A stretch of DNA of 64,000 bases from positions 62,001 to 126,000 of the forward strand of contig AJFK01001074.1 of assembly GCA_000467715.1 (NCBI GenBank), in the 5' to 3' direction. The notes beneath the pieces are model-generated. The model was not told the DNA's origin, did no database searches, and saw only the letters and a program-made list of their open reading frames with translations. Positions 23,431-36,092 of the stretch are shown here, in pieces. Position 1 is the first letter of the stretch. Each line of letters starts with the position of its first letter. The position numbers and the translations under genes are program-made. This stretch comes from Hysterium pulicare CBS 123377 (Eukaryota > Ascomycota > Dothideomycetes > Hysteriales > Hysteriaceae).

Positions 23431-24206
23431 TAAGGGCCTTGTTCTGTTAATGGCAATTGAAGGGGCTCAGGCGTTTTGGGGTTTGGATGCTTTAGGTACT
23501 TGGTATCGGGATCATGGTCAGAGCTGGATTTGATTTGATCTTGGGATTGGGTACGATTTCGTTGTGGGCTCCGTCTGGCGAGCCTTGATACCCGCGAGTG
23601 TCACTATATCACGCCGAAATGTTGAGAAACTACGATAGTACTATAAGACATTTCTCATTCAAAACCACGCGGCTCAATATACGTATACGGTGGTTGAAGT
23701 GCCGAAACACTTGCTAGTTTTGAGACGTCGAAGTAAGCGTACGCAAGGGGTTATATATTATTCCGCTCAAAACGCTGAGGTTTCATATTCCATTAAGATC
23801 AATCCTCGGCCCGATGTGCTGAGGGAGCTAACTTGCCAGTTGACGGGGACCTCCTTTATATTCATCCAATATCATTCCACATGACTGCATTTGCTGGCTA
23901 TTTTTGTGTGGCTCATTGGCCAGAGGAGACCTGGGTTTTAATTCGGTGGGTTCACTCGGGAACGTGCAATCGTAAAAAGGTGTATTCGGCACTCAGTCCT
24001 TGCGTCCAGGGTATCGGCCATATGCGTCCCAGAGCGAGCTCTCTCGTCGACGTGGCACGAGATGGGAGGATGCGCAATGCTCTATCGATGCCACGTTGGC
24101 CAGCAAGCGGAAGGGACTGATTGGCCTCGATAGAAGATCGGTGGCAAAGTTACACAAGACTTATGCCGTATCCGTTTGATTGAGAGTTATGCATATATTT
24201 AATCCG
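23431..24206. other. Intergenic, no gene seen
   Basis: 776 bp between the convergent MIS14 and DENND6-type genes. No conserved frame or RNA structure recognised. Confidence 0.55.
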
Positions 24207-26032
24207 TCAACTTGCGTTGCTCGCCAAGGACGTTGAGGATCCAATTAGCCCTGCCGAAGCCTCCTTCTCAAGACTCAATTTCATATCTAGCCAGGAATAA
24301 AAGTTTGGTGACCGGCAAAAGTTTTCGTAAAGGCCGTCGCGTGCGCGATGTCGTTGCATGGGGCTACTCCCTCTGAACTTGACAGAACTGCCGTGTTTGG
24401 ATAGATTGTGGAGGAAATCGGCGACAGAGAAGCTGGCGTAGCGGTAGTTACTTCCCTGAGAATTTGCATTGAGAGAGACACTTGTTGCTAGATATCTGTT
24501 GACTGGAGCAATGTACTGTGCTGTTAGCTCTGCGAAGTGGCGTCGGACGAGAGGACCTAGTTCGTTTGTTGTTGGTGCGTCGGCCTTATTGATCGACTCG
24601 ATTTGTTGAATGAATGATCTCTCCGACTTAACAAATCTCTTTGATGGAGGATGAGTGTCCATACCACTGGGCATGTCGAAACCTGTTCGGGCTTTGTGAT
24701 GTAAAGAATGATGTCGCTTGACTGGAACGGGTCCGTCGAAGTTTTGAAGGTAGAGTATGTGTGGCCTTGCCCTCTCGGTGTCCTGTGTTGCGCCCAGTAT
24801 CCGTTTCAAAAGAAATGGATTGGTGATGCCGACTATAAAAGGTCGGGGAGTACCTCCATCAATGCCTATTGAGCGAAACTCGGATTGCATGGTCATATAC
24901 GGCTTGACTTCTCCTGCATAAGGAATGGGTCGGATGAGGTCGATGAGAGAGGATACTGCCTCACTGCAAAGCTGAGGACTTTTGGCAAGGACAATGACAC
25001 TCTCACAGAGCAGCATCTTCTCATATAGGATGTAGAGATCGGAGATGCATGGCATAAATGGCATGATATTGTCCCAAGATCCAAGTGGTTCATAGGCGTA
25101 GATGGACACTGGTTTGTCACTAATGATAAGGGGAAGGGAGGCTGTCAGCCCCTGAAGAGGGAATGCGTGATGTGGAGCTCTATCATGGAGGTCAGCCTTG
25201 AATGAGCGCTGAATATGGTTTGATACGACTTCATAGACTAAAAAGAAAGAGAGGTATAGACCAGATTACCTACATTTCTAGCGTTATGATTGAGCCCATG
25301 AAGGGTAGTTCGAGTCGGCCCACAGATGGCGCGGGCCAAGATTGCATTTGGTTGTAAGCCGCCTCAAGAGCGGTGGGATCACTAATCAAACCCGAAGATG
25401 TCATCTGCTTTAGAATATAAAGGAAGAATGATGGGAAGTCATGGTTGGAGATTAGAACCAGCGTTCGTTGATTGAAGCTCCGTTTCATGGTATGATCGAA
25501 CTCTTGCCGGAAGACGCAGCACCCATGAAGATTGGTCGCACTGCCATGGGGAGGACATGGAGAGCTAAGTGATATCTCAGGTGAGCTGTTCGTAATGGTG
25601 AAATGGAAAGTGAGGTCTTCGGCGGTTTCTGTATCTTGACGTTCTGGAAAGCTGGAGTGGACTTAGAAATGTTGACGAAAGTAGACTTGTACTGGTTTAC
25701 CTATTAAAGCAAATAGCGGACAGATCAGAACTAGAAAACGGCACATTTGGTGGATAAACAATTTCGATTTCCGGACCTTTGACGGAAAACGGTCAGATGA
25801 TACGCCATGATGCGAACCCTGTTTGACCAAGCCAGGAATTGACATACCAACATCGACATTGAAGTTGCAAACAATGCTATCGCGATGTAAGTGGCGATAA
25901 GCTCCCGTGATAGAGCACGAACACATACAAGGACACGGCCCAGGATGGGAAGTTATTCGCGTTATTCACCATGATGGTGTCTTGCCGTGAGCGCCGGTGA
26001 GGGTGCAAGATCTTGTTCTTGAGCTTCTCCAT
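24207..26032 (-). CDS. DENN-domain protein, DENND6 (FAM116) type
   Basis: Putative guanine-nucleotide exchange factor for a Rab GTPase; mammalian DENND6 acts on Rab14 in endosomal traffic. Five exons on the minus strand (26032-25929, 25876-25848, 25776-25701, 25651-25274, 25179-24207) sum to 519 aa in one frame. Family landmarks appear in order: FPSWAVSFIVCNFNVDVG and PEIEIVYPP (N-terminal uDENN), ICFNSFPE, CVFRQEFDHTMKRSFNQRTLVLIS, FFLYILKQ, WPAPSVGRLELPFMGS, LYEKMLLCESVIVLAKSP...SEAVSSLIDLI, FIVGITNPFLLKRIL, VRRHFAELTAQYIAPVNRYL and NFCRSPNFYSWLD at the end. The 94-nt intron at 25273-25180 uses a GATAG acceptor; it is the only join that keeps frame. Divergent from VAC14. Confidence 0.85.
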
Positions 26033-26702
26033 GCTGGATGATAGCCCCCCTTGCTGCTTCCTTGTCGAAGGTGTCACAGCCTATCGAGTCGGATGGCGGA
26101 TCAGCGCTTGGTGATAGATTGATCGAACAACAAAGCATTACACCACGGCAGTTTGTTGAGATTCTTGTGAAAGTAGTCGATGAGGTCGACAGACGACAGT
26201 CTGGATATCTAAAGCTTAGGCAGTCCAAAGCAGGCTGGAATCATGGTGCCAAGAGCTATCTTTAACAGAGCAGGGTCTCCCTTATAGCTGGCAGGAAGCA
26301 ACATGGGCCGCCCAAGTACACCAGATAATCCTGGAGTCTTTTTTTGAGTCTCCATCGTACCCCCGCTGGAGATGTTCCATTTACGACACAGGTCTTGTGT
26401 GAATACCTTCGATGAGTGGCAGGTCGTTGCAGATAATTTTACATGGAAAGGGCAAGATACGCAGCCAACCCGGTGACCATTAAACGGTCCCCGCTCTCGG
26501 TACGATGACGATTTGCTGCAGCTTTTCGCGTCCTGCGCAGCTGTTGTTAACAAACACCATCTTTTGCATTTCAACCAATCCTTGGCTTTCTGCCTTTCTC
26601 TGTCCATATGTTCTGTCGCTGACATTGTCCAGCCTTTCCCCCTCCCAAGGCTGTCTCCCTCCCGCCATGTAGATCTTGCTACACCGTATACAGCTCTCTA
26701 TC
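26033..26702. promoter_or_regulatory. DENND6-type/VAC14 shared intergenic region
   Basis: 670 bp between two divergent starts, C/T-rich on the plus strand just before VAC14. Short frames on both strands show no family features. Confidence 0.45.
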
Positions 26703-29700
26703 ATGGATGTCAACGTCCAGAAAGCTCTGAATGACAAGCTCTACGACAAACGGAAGAGCGGCGCCCTTGAACTCGAGGGTCTCATTCGAGAGGCACTTGC
26801 TGCAAATGACCATGATCGGATCCAGAAAATAGTACACCAGCTCTGCCACGATTACGCATACGCTGTCCATCAGCCCCACGCCCGGAACGGGGGTCTCATT
26901 GGGCTTGCAGCCGCTTCTATCGCCCTCGGAGTTGTATGTGAATCGAAGGCTCTCCAAGTAGAATGAATCTAACTCGTGCCCCTAGGAAGTTGCACGCTAC
27001 TTGGAAGAGATTGTTCCGCCTGTCCTCGCCTGCTTCTCCGATCAAGATGCCCGAGTACGATATTACGCCTGCGAGAGCATGTATAACATCGCCAAGGTTG
27101 CAAAGGGAGAGATACTATTGTATTTCAACCAAGTCTTCGATGCCCTATGCAAGGTAGGGAATATGGCAGCTCTCGTCCCAGCCCACGGCTAATCACGGTC
27201 CAACAGCTCGCTGCTGACTCGGAGCTGTCTGTGAAAAACGGGGCAGAGCTTCTGGATCGACTGATCAAGGATATCGTTGCTGAGTCTGCAGCTTCTTATG
27301 TCTCTATACTACAAGTTCCCTCCGATGCCAGCGAGGAGGCTACCGAAGAGAATCGTCCACCGTCTGAGGATATACCAAGAGCTTTCTCCCTCGAACGCTT
27401 CCTCCCGCTCTTGGAAGAGAGAATTAACGTAATAAACCCTTTCACACGAACTTTCCTTGTAGCTTGGATAACATTACTGGACTCCATCCCCGACCTGGAA
27501 GTCGTCACATATCTTCCTCGCTTTCTTGGAGGTCTTTTCAAGTTTCTAAGTGATCCGAACCAAGATGTTCATACTGCAACACAAGCCGCTTTAGACAAAT
27601 TCCTATCTGAAATCAAAAAGGTTGCTCGTATAAAACGCGGAATAGCTGAAAGCCGAAAAAGTCAAGGGGAAGATGGACAGAAGCACTCCGCGTCAAGTCT
27701 TAGGAGTGCACGGAGCATAGATAGCGACGTCGGGAGCAGCTCCTCTGGCCAACGTGAGTTAAATGATGAGAAAGATAATAGGAGCTTGAATAGTGAATCT
27801 ATGACGGCGAATGACGAGAAATCGAGCAGCGCAGAAGGCGACTGGATTCCCGGCCAGGATGTTCAAGTTGATCATGAGAGGATACTGGACATCTTGGTGA
27901 CTTTTCTTAGCAGTTCTTCCGGTAACGCCTCCATACCCATGCATATGCACCCGTCTAATCTAACATGCTTTAGAGGAGGAGATTCAACTTACAACCCTTC
28001 GATGGATTGACAGTTTCTTTGACATTTGCCCCGAGGACATTATGCGCTTTGTCCCCCGTCTCCTATCACATGTCCTTCCTACCATGTCGCACGATGTAGA
28101 ACCTGTACGGCAGGCCGCCAATAGGGTGAACAACTCACTAATGGGCTACATAATGTCCCTATCTGAAGAAACCCCTAAGGCCGACAACCCTCTCACTCTG
28201 CAGCAACCACCAGCGGTGACGGGATCTGGAAAAGAAATCACTGGCTTTGATCGACGTGATTCGAACATCTCGAACAAACTACTCAAAAATGTGGCCCGCG
28301 AGCAGGTGTCAGATGTCAAGTCCGTGGAAAGTCGGCCGTTCACGAGGACACCTACACCCGCGGAAGAACGAGGGACTTCACCTCGTCAAGGAGTTGACCT
28401 TGATTACCAAGCCGCAGTGAACGCGTTAACGCTTCAATTCCTGAATGAGCACGAAGCTACGCGAGTAGCGGCTATCGCATGGCTTATTATGCTCCACAGA
28501 AAGGCACCTGGGAAGGTAAGGACGAGTTATTACCACAACCTAGTATTGTGTACCACTGACAATTTCCCCATGCAGATACTTTCAATAGAAGATGGAACCT
28601 TCCCTGCGCTTCTTAAGACACTCTCCGATCCCTCTGAAGCAGTGGTCACTCGTGACCTTCTTCTCCTTTCGCAGATATCCAAGAACAGTGATGACTCTTA
28701 TTTCACCTCCTTCATGGTCAATCTACTGAAGTTATTCTGTACGGACAGAAGACTCTTAGAAACCCGCGGAAACCTTATAATTAGGCAGCTTTGCGTCACG
28801 CTCAGTGCTGAACGAATATACCGTACAATGGCAGATTGCCTTGAGAAGGATGAGGTTGGTGTTTTCATTCCTTGCAGACCATTTTCTCATACTGATCAAC
28901 TCAGGACGTTGAATTCGCCAGTATCATGGTACAGAATCTGAATAATAATCTTATAACTGCCCCAGAACTAGCAGATCTTCGGAAGAGGTTGCGTAATCTA
29001 GAAACAAAGGTGAGATATTCCTAGACGTGCCCAGTCAATTGTATTTAACATTGTTCGCAGGACGGCCAATTGTTCTTCGTTACTCTTTTCAGATCTTGGT
29101 GCCATAATGCAGTCGCCACCTTCTCTCTATGCTTGCTAGCACAAGCATATGAACAGGCTTACCATCTTCTTCAAATCTTGTAGGACCAATGATCACCTGA
29201 TACCCAATCCGTGCTAACCAGTGTAGCGCGGAACTCGAGATGACCGTGAACATGCTCATTCAAATAGACAAGCTTGTTCAGCTTCTTGAGTCTCCTGTTT
29301 TTACTTGTAAGATCCTTTCCCCTATTGATTAATTGCTTCGCTCACAACCGTACTCAGATCTACGATTGCAATTGCTCGAGCCGGAGAGATATCCACACCT
29401 CTACAAGTGCCTTTATGGCTTGTTGATGTTACTTCCCCAGTCATCTGCCTTTGCTGCGTTGAAGAATCGCTTAAACAGTGTCAGCGCAATAGGCTACCTT
29501 CATATTGCACCACGGACGTACGTATCCTCTTCCACCTCCTCCTTAACTCATTTGAGGCAGAAGAGCTCAGAGGCTGCTCCTTCTAGTTCTCAGCAATCTT
29601 CTACGGTGTCCAGTTTTGAACGGCCTAATCGGCTGAAGGCAAGAGAAGACGGAGGCGTTAAGTGGGTGGAACTCCTTGACAAGTTCAAGAGTGTGCAAGA

Positions 29701-29944
29701 GAGGGCGAAACGATCCCAGCGAATGTCGACAATGGGAGATGACACCGGAATATCGCCTATACAGGAAAGAGACAAGATGCCACCTCCCCAAGTTCCTCCT
29801 AAGAATCCCAACTTACGCCCCGGTTCCCCAGCGCACACTACTAGAGCCCCGCCGTTACCACCTCAAGGTCATAAATCGAAATCGAGTCTCAGTAATCTAG
29901 GTCGATTCGCCGGTGGTGTTGCTGGGAGGAAGGCGAAGCGATGA
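26703..29944 (+). CDS. VAC14: Vac14, scaffold of the Fab1/PIKfyve lipid kinase complex
   Basis: HEAT-repeat scaffold that holds Fab1 kinase and Fig4 phosphatase at the vacuole and controls PI(3,5)P2 levels. Nine exons (26703-26933, 26986-27153, 27207-27921, 27974-28515, 28576-28854, 28905-29009, 29061-29179, 29227-29306, 29358-29944) join in phase to give 941 aa. The start [18 protein letters not shown] and the first HEAT units ([52 protein letters not shown]) are typical. An acidic Ser-rich insert lies near residues 290-370. The C-terminal Fig4-binding region is clear ([45 protein letters not shown]). The last ~130 residues are Pro/Ser-rich and basic. It converges with Vma12 across 90 bp. 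Confidence 0.95.
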
Positions 29945-30034
29945 TTTTCAAGAAGCATACATACCCATCTTAATTTTCTTGTACACAGCTTTGGTACGAT
30001 AATATTGATTGTTTGGGCCGAATACTCTAACCGA

Positions 30035-30909
30035 TCACCGATGTTTGCCCTTCCTATATCTTATCCCGTCGTCCGCTTTATCGCTGGATGCTGATGTTAG
30101 AGGTACACTCTTCTTGTCATACGCTCCGTCAATGACCCATGTCTGGATGATCTCTTTTATTTCAGGTTTCTTTTTCTCCTTCGTTTTGGCTTCCTTCAAC
30201 CTCCTCACATATCCACTATAGATCACCACCTCTGCCACAGCGATCAGTCCACTCCCGGTCATACTGAGCCCCAACCGCTTTGGAACGCTCCAGTGTCGAG
30301 CTGCGATCCATATAAACACGGAACATGCGATAATCGACACCAGCACGTTGATGATAAGTATAATCTGACGGTGTACCTCTGCGTAGGTAACTTCATCTTG
30401 CTCTTCGGGAAAATCGGTCGCTTGGAAACTTGGGTAGCCGTGCGGCGAGGCATGGAAGCGTTGGGAGAAGGTTTCTGGAACAGGACGGGGGTTCAGCATG
30501 CGATCGTAGGCTCGGAGTTCTTCTTCGCGGCGTAGACGAGCCATTAAAGCTTTGTACTCGGGGGTCTGCAGCGACTCAGCATATATTCTCAGCATAATTG
30601 GGATGCGCATCTTACAGGTTCCTTCTTCGGCGTTGGGGGTGGTATGTAGATCTTAGAACCTCGTAATAAATGGTCTAGATGATACGGTGATGGATCCGCT
30701 CCGTCTTCATGTGCATCGATCTCGCCTGCATAGTTCTTTAGTAGCTTTGAGATGTCAATAAGCTGGCTGTGCGATATTGGCTTTCCAGCTTCTGGCTCCG
30801 TGAGAGACGGCTCCGAGGGCAACTGAAGCTTCGATGATTTCGCTCCTGCTATCTCTTGACATTTCTGAACTGCCCACACTATGGTGGGTGTCATGGTGAG
30901 TAAAACCAT
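30035..30909 (-). CDS. VMA12: V-ATPase assembly factor Vma12/Vph2, ER membrane
   Basis: ER-resident factor needed to assemble the V0 sector of the vacuolar ATPase. Exons 30909-30616 and 30565-30035 join in phase 0 (50-nt intron, GTAAGA donor) to give 274 aa. The start MVLLTMTPTIVWAVQKCQEI fits the family; another in-frame ATG lies upstream. The core motif TPEYKALMARLRREEELRAYDRML begins exon 2, followed by two membrane helices (IILIINVLVSIIACSVFIWIA near residue 180 and LGLSMTGSGLIAVAEVVIYSGYV), then a long Lys-rich cytosolic tail. Divergent from COQ1 with 232 bp between starts. Confidence 0.9.
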
Positions 30910-31141
30910 TTTGGAGTTGAAGAGTTGATGGAGAGCTTGCGGCCTAGGAACGATTGACATGGTTCCTGAAATCTTGGCACGCGAATCTCGCCGATTCTTA
31001 GCGTCATGGAATATCCTGAAACTTCCTGATGCTGGATTGATGTACACAGCAACGCGCCCTCCACGCAGCTTATAAGATCAATCCTTTCGGGGAGGTCTGG
31101 TAGTCCATCTCTGAACCCATCTGACCCATCAAACCATCCAA

Positions 31142-32542
31142 ATGACGAGCCGATCTACCCTACTCGTGAAGAGCGCTGCACAACATTTACCTTCACGCCT
31201 TTCGCTATGTCCATGCAATACGCCTTCACGGATACCTACAGCTCCTCATGTTTCCGTATTTTATCATCCTCCCCGGCGGCGTGGCCAATCAAGCTGGACT
31301 GCAGCAGTATCGGCGGCACAGGCAGTATTCAATAGTGCCCCAGATCCCAATGCACCTATCTCGGTGGATCCCTTCCGAACGGTTGCAAAAGAGATGAAAT
31401 TTCTTACGAAGAACATAAGACAACTATTGGGATCCGGTCATCCTACGTTAGACACAGTGGCGAAATACTACACTCAATCAGAAGGCAAATACGTGCGGCC
31501 AATGCTGGTTCTGTTAATGTCCCGTGCTACAGCCCTCACCCCAAGGATTTCGAGACAAAACGGCTCCCAATCAGTAGACCGAACAATTACACCATCAGAT
31601 ATCCTCTCCGACGAAAATCCCTCTGCTCCGGAGTACTCATCTCTCACATCATTATCCAACGATACAGCCTACAACGACGGAGAGTCAGGCATTCTCCCAT
31701 CCCAGCGCCGCCTGGCCGAAATTACAGAACTAATTCACACGGCCTCCCTCATGCACGACGATGTCATCGATCACTCTCAATCGCGGCGGTCCGCCCCGTC
31801 CGCAAACATTGAGTTTGGAAACAAGATGGCTGTGCTTGCAGGGGACTTTTTGTTAGGACGAGCTTCTGTAGCACTGGCACGGTTACGAGATCCCGAAGTC
31901 ACAGAGCTATTAGCGACCGTGATAGCCAATTTAGTTGAAGGGGAGTTCATGCAGTTGAAGAATACAGCGCGGGACGAGAAGAATCCTGTTTGGACGGAAG
32001 ACACCGTATCGTACTACCTCCAAAAGACATATCTGAAGTCAGCGAGTCTGATCAGTAAGTCGTGCCGTGCAGCTGCTATCCTAGGGCAAAGCTCTCCGGA
32101 GGTTGTCGAGGCTGCGTATTTGTATGGGAAGAACCTGGGACTGGCATTTCAATTGGTGGATGATATGCTGGACTACACGATCAGTGGCGAGGAATTGGGC
32201 AAACCGGCTGGTGCAGATCTGGAGTTGGGACTGGCAACGGCGCCGCTGCTTTTTGCGTGGAAGGATAATTATGCGCTAGGGAAGCTTGTGGGGAGGAAGT
32301 TCTCTACAGATGGAGATGTGCAAAAGGTACTGTCCAACTAATGAATATTGATCGTTTGGCCGAGACTAACCATAATATAGGCGCGCGAGCTCGTATCTCA
32401 AAGCACAGGTCTTGAACAGACAAGAGCTTTGGCCCAGGAATACGTCGATAAGGCCATCCAAGCCATCAGTGGATTCCCCGAGAGCGACGCAAAGAATGGG
32501 CTCATTGAGATGTGCACCAAAGTCATGAAGAGGCGTAAATAA
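31142..32542 (+). CDS. COQ1: Trans-polyprenyl diphosphate synthase COQ1, mitochondrial
   Basis: Builds the polyprenyl tail of ubiquinone from farnesyl/geranyl diphosphate and isopentenyl diphosphate in mitochondria. Exons 31142-32326 and 32381-32542 (54-nt intron with GACTAAC branch) give 448 aa. The first ~60 residues are a basic presequence (LVKSAAQHLPSRL, PPRRRGQSSW). Both Asp-rich motifs are intact: MHDDVIDHSQSRR near residue 205 and QLVDDMLDYT near 340. The substrate-binding KYVRPML lies near 120 and a GDFLLGRASVALARL helix near 238. A Ser/Thr-rich insert (residues ~138-185) between the N-terminal part and the first Asp-rich motif is usual in moulds. Chain length cannot be read reliably from the sequence. 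Confidence 0.94.
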
Positions 32543-33125
32543 GCGTCAGGAAAAATCAAATATCGTCGCCTATGCTGTTGCGACTCCACCCATGTGGAGA
32601 CGTCCGAGTAGCATAATTTATAGTACTTGGGTATTTTTTCTACTAGATAGGCGTTGGAAATTCGAAATGGATCGACGGGATGGTCTACTTAGAAGTCAAA
32701 GAGTACATATACGACTATAATGCAGCTCACATTACTTTGCACACTGTAAATATACTATACTCATCTACTCAAATATATATTTTTTTTGGTCCCTGTGTAG
32801 AGGACTCGCTTTCACATTCGATTTGAAATCTCGACAATCAGAAATGTACAGGATCGGTTATTGGTTGATTTGCAAGCTACTACTTCAAGAAACCAGGAGA
32901 TCGAGGAGCTTCTTCATTCAGAAACTTGCCAAAGGGGTCCCCATATCAATTGCATTATATTCTATTCAGTAATTTACAGACTTTATTACTTCCTCCAGCC
33001 GCAGCCCCCGGACTGTCACTCTGAGTCCATACGCAACATCACTCACTCCCAAAATCACCCATGATTCCAGCCCACGAAATCTGATAACAGACTGCATATC
33101 ATCGGAAACAGATGAAACGGATGAT
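32543..33125. other. Intergenic, no gene seen
   Basis: 583 bp between convergent COQ1 and acyl-CoA dehydrogenase genes; AT-rich with short A/T runs (32778-32790). Probably the two 3' flanks. Confidence 0.6.
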
Positions 33126-34544
33126 TTAAGTGCCATAGGTAGCCGCCCAAGGTTCGTAACTATCAGACTGAAAGATCTTCTCGATTTGTCGACGTCTAAC
33201 GCCTAGATTTCCGCCGTCGAAAAGGGGAAGACATGCTGCGTCTTCGAGGAGACGGGAGAAGGACATGGATTTGGCGTAGGATTTCCTATAGTATTCCACT
33301 CAGCATCATCTTCCCAAAAACATCAGACCCAAGGGTTAGCAAAAAGCAGGCAAACTCACATCCCCACAACCGCCATCCCATCCAACACCACCTTCGGCGC
33401 CTGATCCGAGCACCAGATCTTCGCCTCAAGCGCAATCTCGAGTCTCTGCTCCCAATTCCCTGGACCTTTCTCCAATACAGTCATTGCCTTCCAAGTCAAC
33501 GCCCTCCCTGCCTCAATCCTCATCTTCATGTCGATTAACTTGTCACTCACACTCTGCCTTTCCACAATCTTAACTGTCCCGCCCCTCAAGTCTTTCTTCG
33601 CAAACTTGAGAGCGGCTTCAAATGCCGCACGCATGATCCCGACGCTCATGGCCCCGACAATCGCTGCGCTCGACCCGAACGTCTGTTCGACGAATTGAGC
33701 ACCTTGACCTGGCGGCGCTAGGACATTCTCCTCTGGAACACGGAAATTGGTCAAGCGCGTATGGGGCCCGGATGCTGATTGGTGGCCCGCGAGCTCTGGG
33801 TCAGAGAGAACGGTGTAAGCGTCCGGCGCGTTATTTTGAATGTCCTGGCGCGTGATAAGCAGGATAAGAATACCTGACGCTGGATCGGAATCTGGATCTT
33901 GAGCTGTATTCGGCTGGGAATGGCGACAGACAATGCATTGAAGATCGGCGCCACGATGGTCCCAGCCACCGCTGTTGGTTGTCCAGAGCTGTTAGATTCG
34001 TTAATTCAAGAGAAGACTTGTGTGACTTGGGCAAGTGGCTCACCTTTTCCCCATTGATCACCCACCCGTTCTCAACCCTGAATGCCGTCGTCTGTAACCC
34101 ACCTGCCCCTTTCTCAAGCCAATTCGCCGTGCCCCCAGGTTCCGAATGCATGAAACTCGCCAGGGGCTCTCCCTCGCCACTCAGAAACGGCTTTAGAAAG
34201 CGCTCATGCTGTTCGGGGCTTCCCCCAATAATCAATGGAGTCAGACCCAGTCCGGTCCCTAAAATCGTGAGCGAGGCGCTTGGTTCGACAGCGTATAATT
34301 CTTCAACTAGGATTGCAGCATCGATCAGACTGCCGGCTCCGCCGCCTAGTGCGGTGGGAATTTGGCCTTTGATCAGGCCTGCTTCGACGGCTTTTCGATA
34401 TATTGGTCGTGTTGATTGGAAGCGGCTTTTCTGGTCTGAATGCTGGCTGTAGATTGTAGGTGCTCCAGCGAGAACGTTTTGCGCGAAGGCACGAGCGCCA
34501 TTGCGGAGGGCTTTTTGTTCTTCTGTGAGGGTGAAGTCAATCAT
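33126..34544 (-). CDS. Acyl-CoA dehydrogenase family flavoprotein
   Basis: FAD enzyme of the acyl-CoA dehydrogenase fold; substrate not determinable here. Exons 34544-34044, 33988-33360 and 33285-33126 join in phase to give 429 aa. The N-terminal helical domain starts MIDFTLTEEQKALRNGARAFA. The middle domain has the FMHSEPGGTANWL flavin-contact motif and VENGWVINGEK. The C-terminal helical domain follows, with LTNFRVPEENVLAPPGQGA, FGSSAAIVGAMSVGIMRAAFE and a KSYAKSMSFSRLLEDA...LPLFDGGNLGVRRRQ end. The GVRRRQ segment is the region where the FAD pyrophosphate contact sits in this family. No peroxisomal (SKL-like) C-terminus is seen; the protein ends WAATYGT. Related mould proteins are variously labelled acyl-CoA dehydrogenase or nitroalkane-oxidase-like. 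Confidence 0.88.
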
Positions 34545-34959
34545 TTTGCTAATGTAGAAAGGTTATACAGGGAAAGACTCCTATATAAACATGCTTTTGC
34601 AAGTTATCAGCTATGCTTAGTGATTAGTAAGCACCCCCTTTTTATGCAACTATAGCTAGTCAGAAGTTATAACTGGAGAAGATTGTGGAGTACAGATAAG
34701 CTGAACTAGAGAATAAGTGGGTGCTGAGAAGATACTGAAGAGAAGTCATGGCCTTGTGCATCTTCCTGTAGCAGCTAGCAATGCTTACTTTCTGTACACT
34801 ATGTCATTAGCGCTTCGATGCTGGCTGTTTCTCCGAATTTTCTCCGCGGATGATCGAATGAATAGAGCTAGCTATTCAAAACCAGACGAATGTAAGCAGA
34901 AAGGTTTGACGTGTCTGCTGTGAGGCAAGCGCCGAAGTTGAATTTATACGATTCGAAAG
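34545..34959. other. Intergenic, no gene seen
   Basis: 415 bp between two minus-strand genes; AT-rich with no open frame worth keeping. Confidence 0.6.
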
Positions 34960-35846
34960 CTACCTCAACACCCCCGAGATATCTCTTCCCATTGAGTTTA
35001 CACGGTCTTCTAGACCTCGCTTCTTCCGTTCTAGCTCCCGAACTTCCTCCTCTTCCTTTTTGAGATCTTCTTCCGTCATAGGCGGTGGGGCTTCTGGCTC
35101 CGGTTCTGTCTCTTCTGGTTCATCGTCTATGAAGTCCCGTGGCCGGTTCATTCGGCTTAATTGTGCGGCCTGCTCCGCCACTCGAAGTTCATAGTGCTCT
35201 ATTGATGCCTCGAGTCGTCTGTGACGTTGACGCATTGCAGCAATTTTCTCGCGTGCACCTGGTATTGGGCTGTGATACAAGTCAGCTTATATAGAGGCCT
35301 AGTTTCGGACATGGAGAACTTACTATACTCCACATAGCTTTTCTGCGCCCTCTAGCAGAACTTCAACGTCCACATCGTGCTTGTTGCCTCCTTCGTAAGA
35401 TCGATAGCCCAGTCCAGTGCCTGCCCCTCCACCACCTCCTTTTCGAATTTTCTCCACAAGATCTGTGCCCAGGACCGCTGCTACTGCAGTATTTCTCCTC
35501 GGTGCACGCACAGCATTCGCACCACCTCCTGTTATCGTGGTTGCGCCTCCATTGATGTTGAATGTGGTGTTCCGTCGATTTGTACTTGAGGAAGGGTCTT
35601 GAGCTTTCGGCGCTGGTGCGGGTGGCGGAACAGAGAATAGAGAACGCTCATGAAGCTCAGTGTCGCGAATCAAGGTCGTGATATCGTGAGGCTGGAGGAG
35701 CGCATTCGTGAATATTTTCGGCGGAGGGAAACTATTTACGCGTTCAGATGGAGGGGCACCGCGAATGGGGATACAGCATACGGTAATTCTGCAATTGAAG
35801 CGGCGCAGAGGGAGATTTGCTCCAAATGAGCGTCTAGCAAAGTCAT
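34960..35846 (-). CDS. SPC34: DASH/Dam1 complex subunit Spc34
   Basis: Outer-kinetochore protein of the ring-forming DASH complex that couples kinetochores to microtubules. Exons 35846-35782, 35731-35324 and 35269-34960 join in phase to give 260 aa. Landmarks: LLDAHLEQISLCAASIAELPF and PPPKIFTNALLQPHDITTLI at the N-terminus, RDTELHERSLFSVPPP, a disordered Asn/Gly/Thr-rich stretch (residues ~80-140), then VYPIPGAREKIAAMRQRHRRL and a long acidic coiled coil to the C-terminus. A second in-frame ATG three codons upstream (35855) is possible as start. It is divergent from RPN3, with 246 bp between starts. Confidence 0.9.
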
Positions 35847-36092
35847 AATGGACATCAAGGACCTGGACGACTCAAGATCTGTTGCTGGCGTGGTATGGAG
35901 GCGGGCGGTGCGGACGTGACGATTGTTTGTGCAGTTTGTCAACAATCGGCTTACATAACCCAGGGCCGTGCTTTCCATCACAGTCAGTCTCCGAAGCTCA
36001 AGCTCCCACCTCAACCTCGCCGCCTGACCACTCCTACCGCCAACTATCCACCGCTCCTTCTTGCACCTCCCGAAGAATACCGCGTCGTCACT

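Noticed and set aside
25180-25273. Apparent frame break in the DENND6-type gene
   Set aside because: A 94-nt intron with GTAGGT donor and GATAG acceptor restores frame and family length; earlier acceptors all lead to stops.
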